Origin: Ophiothrix spiculata
Taxonomy: Eukaryota; Echinodermata; Ophiuroidea; Amphilepidida; Ophiotrichidae
Strand: one strand, 5' to 3'
DNA length: 26,919 bases
NCBI GenBank assembly: GCA_000969725.1
Contig: JXSR01S074557.1
The position numbers were made by a program, and so were the translations under genes. Every line of letters starts with the position of its first letter. Within the stretch, counting starts at the first letter, position 1. The notes beneath the pieces are model-generated. The model ran no database searches. It saw only the letters and a list, made by a program, of their open reading frames with translations, and was not told the origin of the DNA. This document shows, piece by piece, positions 11,277 to 20,240 of the stretch.

Positions 11277-12284
11277 ATCAAACTAGTCTCAAAGTGTTCC
11301 TCTTGCAAAAGTATGTACATAAAGTAGTAGTTTGAATTTTGCTCTGCTTCTAGCAATGTATACTTTCATTTGGGGATTATATGCTCAATTTTCGAGTTAA
11401 AAGAGCAAAATCCTAATGATTGATTGACTATTAGAGATGAATAAATTGTTTGTGGTTATTCAAAATTCCATTTTTACCAGCAACTACGATTTTTGACCAA
11501 TTATCACAAATCATGAGCGTTTTAATATTTTGCAAATTGATTTCTTCCGAAAAAGAAAAAAAAATCCTCACCATATAGCTTATTGCACAAAAAAAATTCC
11601 AACTGGCAAATGTTGTCCGCGTCTAAGCATCCCTACGTATACCAACCAAGTTTGCATTCAAAATCAATATCTACACAATGTTTACATAAACTAGGGACAA
11701 GAAAAGACATGTTGAAATATCCGAGTAAATGTTACAAGGCACACTCGTGTGTATTTACCCAACGTGTTAGTGCTGTTTACTCACTTAATTCTTTCCTAAG
11801 TGAAGAATTACAGAATGGAGATACTTGACTTGTTGGTGGAAAAATCTTAATGTGATCTATCTGTAATTTTGAGTTTGGCTATTTTATCGGTACATGTACT
11901 TAACATGATTAATGACTCACTTGAACGAGATAGAGAAAAGTACCAGATATGCATCTCAAATTGTGGTAGCTCTAAAAAGAGCCTTTCTGAAGGCTGCCCC
12001 TTGCCAACAGATTCACACAAAAGTATTGTTGTTCTTTTGAGATTCTCAAAGAGGTGATCTGCTTTCAACACTGTTGACAAGGGCAGCCTTCAGTGAATGG
12101 CTTATGCGAGGTCATCAGTGGGAAGTGACGGCCCACATGTCTTTATAATAATATTTGTCCTGAAGAAGTCAGAGCTACTCTTGACGAAAGCTTGACAGTT
12201 GTTTGATGGTGAACCCGTTAAAATCTACCAGTTGTTATGAATTCCTTTCTAAAAAAAATTGTAGTTATTGGTTCATGTCATTAA
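11277..12284. other. Non-coding stretch with a short inverted repeat
   Basis: CTGAAGGCTGCCCCTTGCCA (11987 on) pairs with TGACAAGGGCAGCCTTCAG (to 12093) across a loop of about 60 bp, which also explains overlapping frames on both strands there. The following text 'cctgaagaagtcagagctactcttgacgaaagc' (12159-12191) is of the kind found in retroelement 3' regions, but that is a weak impression. Confidence 0.4.
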
Positions 12285-12632
12285 AGGTGCAATTCATGAT
12301 TTTGATGTGGTCTCTTTTCTAGCTAAATAAAAAGAAGAGTACAACATAAATATATACTGAAAATTTCACTTGATTCCGACCGTTTGTTTCCAAGTTACAA
12401 GCTTTACAAGCATTTTGAAAATCCCCATAGACTACTGTGTTGTAATTACTGTCGGGGCCCCGACAATAATTAGAAAATGACACATTTTCTCACTTTTCTC
12501 AAAAATGCAAGCACATATGAAAGAATGGTTTGGCGATCGTAACATAAACCACTTGAGGATTCTTATAAGCTAAAAAACTCTAAATTGATAGCGGTGACCT
12601 TGAGGGTGAAAAGTGGATCATGAATTGCCCCT
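12285..12632. mobile_element. MITE, AGGTGCAATTCATGAT family, copy 2, TTAA target site
   Basis: The left end AGGTGCAATTCATGAT and the right end ATCATGAATTGCCCCT are reverse complements with one mismatch. TTAA flanks both ends (12281-12284 and 12633-12636). It is 348 bp, against 344 bp for copy 1 at 6702, with the same internal order. It is clearly better preserved at the ends than copy 1. Confidence 0.75.
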
Positions 12633-12636
12633 TTAA

Positions 12637-13688
12637 AAAAGAAAGTGTTCTATTAATCGAACTAGCACAACTTCCTGTACCTAGAATGTGATCAGTTTGC
12701 AGACAAATCTGTTTGGCCTCCGTAAGATGTCCAAAATCAGTCAGGGTTAGGAAAAAAAAACATTCATAAGACCTCAAGTCAGAAAAATCTATTTTTTTGG
12801 AGTTTGGCTTAGTCTAAACTTAACCATTTCTGTTGAATCAAGTGCCTTTAAAAATTATTTGCAATACCTCAGGATCTGTAAATGTTCCCTAAAGTTCATG
12901 ATGGAATTCAGTTTCTTCTTCACATTAAGCCATCAAGATGATAAAAAACACAACCTTGCTGACAAGACAGATTAGGTTTCTTCAATTGCTGTTAATTGTG
13001 CAGTTATTTTTGTGTCCAAATTTACTCGCTATGTGTTATTGACCAGGCGTTGACGTCCTGCGAGTGTTCACAATTGCAAAGTTTACGCAACAGGTAGTCG
13101 CTCTCGAGGTTATTTTTGCAGCTTTGCAAAAAGATGATAGCCAATGTACGATAGGATAACATACTATTGAATGTTTAGATTTGTTATTAAAAATGATTAA
13201 TAATATCATAGTGTGAAATTGATGTTTAATCATGTAATGTTGTCTGAGCATAGCATGTTGTATGAATTATAGGACCAGTTTGTGTGTGTTTATTGTATTA
13301 ATCACATTGATTAAACTTGATTTCCTGGAAAAACTGCTTGCCTAGGATATAAACCCAGGTTGATTGTCATATCAATTTGTGACCATCCAACACAAAAGAG
13401 CCGTAAAGTCACCAAACTTGATTTTTCGCTTCTATACATGCAAAGGCCATAATTGGGTGAAATTAATTTTTTGCAGATTCGCAGTATTGATAATTTCTTC
13501 AGAACACCTGAAAAGTTTAAATAAAAAGGAAGAAAAAAGTAAAAAGCAAGAACAACAAGAGTCCAACTTTACGACTCATACGAAAGGGACTGTTACATTG
13601 ATTAAAGTATGATTGGTAAATTTGTTTTCACATTTTTACATTGAAAATTAATTCTCATCAAATTTTGTATTTTTTTATATTATCACAG
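12637..13688. other. Intron sequence upstream of exon A
   Basis: AT-rich and without a recognised gene or element. The last 60 bases before exon A are T-rich and include a candidate polypyrimidine tract and the acceptor ATTATCACAG. Confidence 0.5.
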
Positions 13689-13872
13689 ATCCTCCGCCAA
13701 GGGAAACCCTGTTACATTTTGCAGCCAGACTTGGTTTGAGTCAGTTTGCGCAACAATTACTGGACAGAGCTGGCAGTGATGTGGCGCTTCGCCTTCCTAA
13801 TAAAAACGGTGAATTGGCTTCGGACCTTGCAAGAGTTCGAGGGCTTGAGGATTTAGCTGACAGAATGCTTGA
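13689..13872 (+). CDS. ARHGEF28-like: Internal exon A: ankyrin-like module of a putative ARHGEF28/AKAP13-family Rho guanine-nucleotide exchange factor
   Basis: This is an internal coding exon of 184 nt. It is preceded by a T-rich tract ending in ATTATCACAG and followed by a consensus donor, GTAAGT at 13873. The reading frame is open across it: two bases of a split codon, 60 full codons, then two bases (GA) of the next split codon. The peptide begins PPRETLLHFAARLGLSQFAQ and continues with LPNKNGELASDLAR and EDLADRML. The ETLLHFAARLGL segment, a leucine-rich helix pair and an Asn-x-Asn-Gly-Glu turn look like one and a half degenerate ankyrin repeats. As I recall them, the mammalian RhoGEFs ARHGEF28 and AKAP13 carry a very similar block (RE-[ST]-LLH-[LF]-A-x-R-x-GL) near the N-terminus, upstream of the C1, DH and PH domains that activate RhoA. 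The catalytic part is not in this window. Another ankyrin protein is the alternative; the family call is good but unproven. Confidence 0.75.
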
Positions 13873-13941
13873 GTAAGTTCACTTTTGAGGGTTTTTTTGC
13901 TCCCTCCTAAAAACTTTAACTGTGCAATTATTGCCATGGTA

Positions 13942-13994
13942 AAAGCAAGGGAATGCCTCCCCTCCCCTCCCCTCCCCTGAAAAAAAAAAAAAAT
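13942..13994. repeat. (CCCCT)n plus poly-A simple repeat
   Basis: Repeated 'cccctcccct' units are followed directly by a run of 14 A. This lies about 70 bp inside the intron after exon A. Confidence 0.85.
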
Positions 13995-14122
13995 CTTTTG
14001 TATTTCCCCTATCTCCACTCGATGTCTTATGTAAATGACTGCCGTTGCAATTGAGCTTATATTAGAACAGCATTTTTTATCCTTATTTGAAGAGAATTGT
14101 GACATTTAGAAATCCATGTGCA

Positions 14123-14220
14123 TACCGATATTACATCATGACAATTGTTGAAAATTCTCGCTGATGCAGAAACGCATCATGTAAAGAGTGGCAATTGTGG
14201 AAAATCTCAATGATGCAAAA
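14123..14220. repeat. Short imperfect tandem duplication
   Basis: 'acaattgttgaaaattctcgctgatgca' (14140-14167) is followed by 'gcaattgtggaaaatctcaatgatgca' (14191-14217), a unit of about 51 bp present twice. Confidence 0.55.
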
Positions 14221-14719
14221 ATATCCAGCAAAGACAGTAATGTTTGGATAAGAATGGTAAGTACTATCCAGTGGATGTTTGGCATTTACAAGAATAGATG
14301 GAGATAAAACTTTCAAGAAATCGGAAAACCCAGAGCGGAGAACTTGAATAGACAGTAAGATTGGATCATAATTATCAAAACTTGCATTGGGCAGTTTAGT
14401 GAATGTATGATCAATCACTTTCATTTTTCAGTGTAATTTTAAAAGACTAAAAAAACAAAAAGAACTCCCGTCTCGGGTTTCTTTGGCCCCTAACCCCAAG
14501 TACAATGTATTTGCGGGTTTTAGTTTAGGTGGAAAGGATATCTATGCTTAAATTTATAATAGCATTTTGGGCCACTTTTTATTAATCACCTGATTTCTTG
14601 ATGAGGAAAAAATGCAAGAAAGAAAAGGTGGTAAAATGTGAATTTTAACTTATTTTAACCGGATATGCACGTAAACCTGAGACTAAGTTCTTTTTTATTA
14701 TTTTTTTATTGCCTTACAG

Positions 14720-14753
14720 ACTCATAAAGCTTGTATCTTCCACTTTAAAATAA
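14720..14753 (+). CDS. Possible alternative last exon (short C-terminal tail and stop)
   Basis: A long T-rich tract ending in TTGCCTTACAG makes a strong acceptor 848 bp after the exon A donor. Read in the phase left by exon A (GA + A = Glu), the sequence continues LIKLVSSTLK and stops at TAA (14751-14753). The joined end, ADRMLE-LIKLVSSTLK, would extend the last amphipathic helix of exon A. AATAAA lies at 14777-14782, only about 25 bp past the stop, and further AATAAA hexamers follow (15112, 15580). If used, the transcript would encode an N-terminal ankyrin-only isoform without the exchange-factor domains. A strong acceptor and a short open frame can arise by chance in AT-rich introns, so this is a hypothesis. 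Confidence 0.3.
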
Positions 14754-16270
14754 TGAAGATTGCTCCTAATTCATACAATAAACAGAAGGGAAGTTATGAT
14801 TCTGTGAAGGATGACATTTCAGAATACAGAAAAGCAAGAAACTTGCATTAGGCATTTCCAGGTTGAACACACCTAGCAAATGTTAGTTTTTGAATATTTT
14901 GGAGTTGAAATTTAAGAAGTTTTATTGTTTTTTCTAATGTGTCCAAATATATTCTTATATATACTTACGATGCTGAATACCTATATTCTTTTAAAACTTC
15001 CATATATTCCATTTAGCTAGAAGCAAATTTACAATTGATGTTCCGTACGAAGTGCTTAATCAAGCATTAATAAAGAGCAGAAAACAGACATTTGCCTCCT
15101 GCTTTCATTAGAAAATAAAAAATGAGTTTGTTTAGGATGTCTACAAATACGATGATGCAAATGTTATGAAAACAACCGTGCTTATAATGTAAAAGGTTTT
15201 ATGGAGGAAAAAACCGAGGTAGTGGAACAAGAGGCCGCCACAGATATGCATGGCTGTAATTGAAATGTCGGTGGGCCCGGGAAATGTTGCTCGCTTCACG
15301 TGGTTATGAATCCCAGGCTAATTGAACAACATTTGACATTTTACTGAAAATTTGCGAAGAAGTGGTGAACTGTCATTTCCAGCACATTTTTTATTGCATT
15401 TTAAGCAGAGAAATGATACTGGTAAATAGCAAGTGATATTCAATGATGACATTTCATTAATAGGAGATATTACTTTTTGTTTAGAAAATGACAATAATAA
15501 GTATTATATAAGATGATGATGTCAAACGTGACTGAAGCTTAATCAGTAAAAATATCAGTCATGTATATTCATTCTGTAAATAAAATCCATGTTTAATCAC
15601 AATAATCATATTACGTGGCAATTAGCACTGGGGATTTATGAATATGGATTTATGTTACAGAGCTCCCTATGATCTTGTTAATACTCAAAATATAAGAAAT
15701 CATGTTCGAGTTGCCTTGATTAAACCTGTTTATACTTTTATCAAAAGTGTACTTGCTGATTTAACTGATAACCCAGTGTCCCCAAAACTGCTTTAACATG
15801 AATATAGAAAAAATAATTGTTTACAAAAACTAAAACTGTTTGAGCAAACTAAACAATGCGGAAATTATTTATTTAGTAAATATTAGAATCTGGTCATCTG
15901 AACACTAACAACGTTTCACATCCCATTCAGAAAATATTCTCAAACATACGCAAAAATGATGATAAATCCCTTTCCTTAAATGCTTATTAAGTTTCATTAT
16001 CACAGCAACATTATATTATAACACCATCACCGTATAGAGCCAAAGTATGAATAACGTACACTGTTTCGGTCATTGAAATACATGTATATTGATTACCAAA
16101 CCAGTGTACATTATTTGTACCTTATTCGTACGTTTTTAGATGTGTTACAGAGCCTTAAGAGGCCAAAACAAAGGCCCAAAGCAATAAAGATCAGAAACTG
16201 ATAAGGTCTGATTAAGGAGGAACTCCAAATTGCTCACCTAGAGCAATAATAGGAGAGCAATTAAGAAGAG
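14754..16270. other. AT-rich intron, nothing recognised
   Basis: Several AATAAA hexamers occur by composition. A short GC-richer patch at 15210-15320 ('gtggaacaagaggccgccac', 'gtcggtgggcccggg') shows no gene. Confidence 0.45.
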
Positions 16271-16450
16271 CAAAACTCTGTTCATTGTTCATTTTATTTC
16301 CATAACAAATACATATTAAATCAAGCGAGAATTAAAAATGTAATTTACATCAAAAGCACTAAAAGAGAAAACAAATACAGTTATGGGGGATAATACTAGA
16401 AGGCCAATAAGGCCTGTGGAATGTAATACCCCTTAAATAAAAGGAAACAA
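16271..16450 (-). mobile_element. Possible LINE 3' tail remnant
   Basis: Read on the minus strand, 'ggccttattggccttctagtattatcccccat' runs into T-rich sequence and ends 'ttatggaaataaaatgaac', a layout common at the 3' end of non-LTR elements. There is no protein-level support. Confidence 0.25.
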
Positions 16451-17072
16451 AAATAAAAACTTACAGCTACTTACAGTACAAAAACAGAAAAAGTGTACAA
16501 CCACTGGACAAGACTGGGACAAATGCTCAAAAAGAAAAGTTTGAAAAAGCCGGAAAAATATGCGTTACTGTTCTGAAGACAGACATTTGTACATAAATGA
16601 TCCCAATTCAAGAGTATAAACATCGAAAATTTTAAGCATTTTGTATTGGGTAAAAATAAGATCTTTAGTGCCTCAAAAGACAATCCCTGAAAATGGAGAA
16701 GAAGTGGTATGAAATGATAGATTATACCAAAATTAGAATTATTCATGATTATATTCCATATTGCTATTTTATTTTTTTTCAAGTGTTTTGAATTCTCTTT
16801 TGAAGTGAGTTGAAAATATTCACAATGGCAATTACAAATTCACTTTATCATTGCAGGTAAAATATGTGCCAAAGACACCTCAGAAGTGTTACAAGGGCTG
16901 ATTGATGCTGATGCATTATCAAAACTATCAGCATTAGATAAAACAAATACACATGTTTCTCATGGTACAACATGTTGCATGCAAGTAGTGGCAAAGTATT
17001 AATCACTTGAAAACTGCTCTATTAATAAGATGAAACGCGGTAAAGAATCATGGCACTTCCATTTTTACTCAA

Positions 17073-17247
17073 AGCTCCGATGAGACGGTATCTTGCTTGA
17101 AATTAAATTACACCTCGGCAAAATTGAGTTAAAACAAGATTGAAGCTGCATCTGATGTAATGTTTACTCAAAGTTAGACTACTTAAGTGTCTAGCTGCAA
17201 GGGATCCCTGAAGATAGTGGTATTCTGGGCTAAGTATATTTAATGTG
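17073..17247. repeat. Conserved core of tandem unit 1
   Basis: Begins AGCTCCGATGAGACGG. It aligns without gaps to the cores at 17959 and 18911, with 7 or 8 mismatches in each comparison against this copy by eye. It contains CTACTTAAGTGTCTAG, whose reverse strand holds CACTTAAG, an Nkx2-type homeodomain site. Confidence 0.85.
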
Positions 17248-17958
17248 TTGTTATTTGTTCCAAGTTAGAATTTGATGGGTTTATATGTTTTGATTTGGGT
17301 ATTGCTACATGTTGTTTTAGTGAATAACTGTAGGGAATTGCATATTGAATATCAGTGTTGCTGAGTTTAGGACATTCAGAAAAGAATAAAAGAGAATTGT
17401 GATTTTTAGTTAACTTGGATCTTGAATCCTTGAAGTATACCCAGAATTTTATATGATGATGCATGGATGTGTCATTTTTTGATTTGTTCTGAATCACTGT
17501 GTAACATGTTTGAAACCAAAATAAATAAATACTGACAGAGACTCTTAGCAAGTTCATCATTCCATTTTTTTCAAAACGTGGCCAGTCACGGTGTACCTTT
17601 CAGCTCAAAATGGAGAGCGAGAGGCATGAAATTGAAAAATTTCAAGAAAATTAGAATTATTCATCTCATAATACATACATATTGCTACTTTCATATTGAA
17701 GTGTTTTCAATTCTCTTTCAAGTGGGCTGAATTTGTTATTATTTTACAATGGCAATAACTGATTCATTTTATCATGACACATATGATGTTGATGATTATC
17801 AAAGCTATCAGCATTAGATAAAACAAATGCATATATTTCACATGGTGCAACATGTTATACTCAAGTAGTGGCAAAGTATTAATCACTTGTCACTAAATTT
17901 TTTGCTCTATTTATAAGATGAAACGTAGTAGCGATTCATGACACTGCCATTTTCCCAC

Positions 17959-18133
17959 AGCTCCGATGAGACGATATCTGGCTTGAAATTAAATTACACC
18001 TCGGCAAAATTGAGTTAAAACAAGATTAAAGCTGCATCTGATCTAATGTTTGCTCAAAGTTAGACTACTTAAGTGTCTAGCTGCAAGGGATCCCTGAAGA
18101 TAGTGGCATTCTAGGCTAAGTATATTTGATGTG
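17959..18133. repeat. Conserved core of tandem unit 2
   Basis: 175 bp, the same length and no indels relative to units 1 and 3, while the flanking parts of the same units differ by many indels. The CTTAAGTG motif is retained. Confidence 0.85.
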
Positions 18134-18910
18134 TGTTTTTATTTGTTCCAAGTTAGAATTTGATGGGTTTATATTTTTTTGATTTGGATATTGCTATATG
18201 TAAGGAATTGCATACTGAATACTAGTGTTGCTGAGTTTAGGAAATTTTGTCAAGAACAATTTGAGTTTTAAGAAATTTTAAAACAGAAAAGAATAGAAGA
18301 GTATTGTGATTTTTAGTTAACTTGGAAACCATCCAGTGGTATCCTTGAAGTACCCAGAATTTTATATGATGAGGTATGGATGTGTCATTTTTGATTTGTA
18401 CTGAATCACTGTGTAACATGTTTGAAAATGAATAAACACTGACAGAGACTCTGAACAACTTCATCATTCCATTTTTTTTTCAAAACGTGACCAGTCACAG
18501 TGTACCTTTCAGTTTAAAATGGAGAGCAGGAGGCATGAAATTGAGAAAAATTACAAGAAAATTAGAATTATTCATCTCATAATGCATACATATTGCTATT
18601 TTCATATTGAAGTGTTTTCAATTCTCTTTCAAGTGGGCTGAATTTGTTATTATTTTACAATGGCAATAAACGAATCACTTTATTATGACACATATGAAAT
18701 CCACCTTGCAAGTTACAGTGTTAGCAGGTCTGTTTGATGTTGATGATTATCAAAGCTATCAGCATCAGATAAAACAAATGTATGTGCTTCACATGGTGCA
18801 ACATGTTGCATGCAAGTAGTGGCAAAGTATTAATCACTTGTCACTGAAATAATTTGCTCTATTTATAAGATGGAACGCAGTAGCAAATCATGACACTGCC
18901 ATTTTCCCAC

Positions 18911-19085
18911 AGCTCCGACGAGACGGCATCTTGCTTGAAATTAAATTACACCTCGGCAAAATTGAGTTAAAACAAGATTGAAGCTGCATTTGATGTAATG
19001 TTTGCTCAAAGTTAGACTACTTAAGTGTCTAGCTGCAAGGAATCCCTGAAGATAGTGGCATTCTGGGCTAAGTATATTTGATGTG
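18911..19085. repeat. Conserved core of tandem unit 3
   Basis: 175 bp, beginning AGCTCCGACGAGACGG. The CTTAAGTG motif and the 'cacctcggcaaaattgag' stretch are identical to the other cores. Confidence 0.85.
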
Positions 19086-19669
19086 TGTTATGCGTTGTTA
19101 GTTGTTCCGAGTAAAGAAATTAATTGGTTGATTTGTTTTGATTTGGTTATTGGTATTTGTGTTGCATATTTCAGGAAATTTGGCCAAGAACGATAAATTT
19201 GCAGTAAATTTTGAGACAGTAAAGTAATTTTCAGAAAATTTGGAAACCATCAAATGATATTGCTTAGATAACCAAATGTATAGTCATGCGTCATAAGGAT
19301 GTGACGTCAAAGTGTTTTGAAAAATTCATTCAAAAATGTTACACTTTAACTAAAGTGTAAGAAATTAATTTTATGACCTTACATAAAAATAATCTATTTA
19401 TTTCGAGACCAGCGGGGGGTACAGGCTTCAACCATGGAATCAAGGGGTAAAAAAAAAAAGGGGGGGAAGGCATTTTGGAAGAAAAACCACATTTTTAATT
19501 ACGAATTATTGAACATCCCTTGTGTCAGACAATTAAGGAAAGAATAAGTGAATGCAGAAATTGCAAACCAAGAACTGAACAACCTTATATAAAAATTAAA
19601 ATTACACAGTTTATCCCCTCTCACATTACCCTACAAAGTTATTGAACATCCCTTGTATCAGACAATTAA

Positions 19670-20060
19670 CCCTAACAGTACCCACCGTTTTTAGCATTTT
19701 CAAGGGGAAGGGGTAAAATAAACTAAGTACAAACACGTCATAGAGTGGGGGAAGAACCCGCAACCTCTGGTTTCAGAAGCGAGAGTGTGGGCTTCATGCT
19801 ACGAGGGGAACTCAGGCGAGCTAGGCATTCCGTGTTTAGATATAGACTGGGGTGATTGCGTAATGATTGATTGTGACGTATTTGGACTTCGGCTGTGTAT
19901 GGTTTTGTATGATTTTACACTGTTAGGATTAATGAGGAGGTGTTTCTATAACCCTAACAGTACCCACTGTTTTTAGCAATTTTAAAGGCAGGCTAGGCAT
20001 TCCGTGTTTAGATATGGACTTAGGCTGTGTATGGTTTTGTATTATTTTACACTGTTAGTG
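19670..20060. mobile_element. piggyBac-like non-autonomous insertion (CCCTAACAGT ends, TTAA target)
   Basis: The left terminus CCCTAACAGT and the right terminus ACTGTTAGTG are inverted repeats with one mismatch. TTAA lies outside both ends (19666-19669 and 20061-20064). The neighbouring repeat copies show the unoccupied site (CAGACAATTAAGGAAAG) with one TTAA. CCC-type ends and TTAA duplication are the piggyBac signature. The insertion is itself a tandem pair: a long member (19670-19926, ending ACTGTTAGG) and a short deletion derivative (19952-20060) that share 'gctaggcattccgtgtttagatat' and 'ggctgtgtatggttttgtat'. It has no transposase. Confidence 0.75.
19746..19806 (-). repeat. tRNA-like segment inside the piggyBac-like insertion
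   Basis: The minus strand reads '...gtagcatgaagcccacactc', then 'gcttctgaaaccagaggttg', then 'cgggttcttcccccact'. This resembles an anticodon arm (TTCTGAA-type loop), variable region and B-box (GGGTTCTTCCCC). It is degenerate, without an acceptor stem, so it is SINE-like rather than a tRNA gene. It is present only in the long member. Confidence 0.45.
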
Positions 20061-20240
20061 TTAAGGAAAGAATAAGTGAATTGCAGAAATGGCAAACCCA
20101 GAACTGAACAACCTAATATAAAAGTAAAAATTACATAGTTTATCCCCTCTCACATTAGCCTACAAACTTATTGAACGTCCCTTGAATCAGACAATTAAGG
20201 AAAGAATATGTGAACTGCATAAACGTCAAACCAAGAAATA

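Larger units (their letters stand above)
16693..19275. repeat. Three-copy tandem repeat, ~0.9 kb unit
   Basis: The units run about 16693-17608, 17609-18517 and 18518-19275. They share, in order, an 'aatggag' start, 'attagaattattcat', 'tgctattttcatattgaagtg', 'caatggcaa', 'aaaactatcagca..agataaaacaaat', 'gtggcaaagtattaatcactt', a 175-bp core, 'gatttttagttaacttgga' and 'acagagactct' (the last in units 1 and 2). The third unit decays or is truncated near its end. Unit 3 has about 36 bp that unit 2 lacks and unit 1 has in diverged form. No unit encodes a protein. Confidence 0.9.
19506..20240. repeat. 134-bp tandem repeat, about 2.5 copies, second copy interrupted
   Basis: The unit starts TTATTGAACATCCCTTG and ends CCTCTCACATTACCCTACAA plus a few bases. 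Copy 1 is 19506-19638. Copy 2 is 19639-19669 plus 20065-20167, split by the insertion at 19670-20060. Copy 3 is 20168 to about 20240, partial. Rejoining copy 2 across the insertion gives 134 bp, equal to copy 1 within one base. Confidence 0.85.

Noticed and set aside
11847-12080. Frames on both strands around 11.85-12.08 kb
   Set aside because: They span a 23-bp inverted repeat (11987/12093) and show no domain.
13364-13612. 82-codon + frame just upstream of exon A
   Set aside because: Stops before the exon, Lys/Gln-rich AT-driven composition. It is intronic.
17240-17560. 106-codon minus frame, with a related one at 18237-18467
   Set aside because: The similarity of the two only reflects the tandem units. 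The frame is shifted and shortened in the second copy, with no sign of purifying selection on protein.
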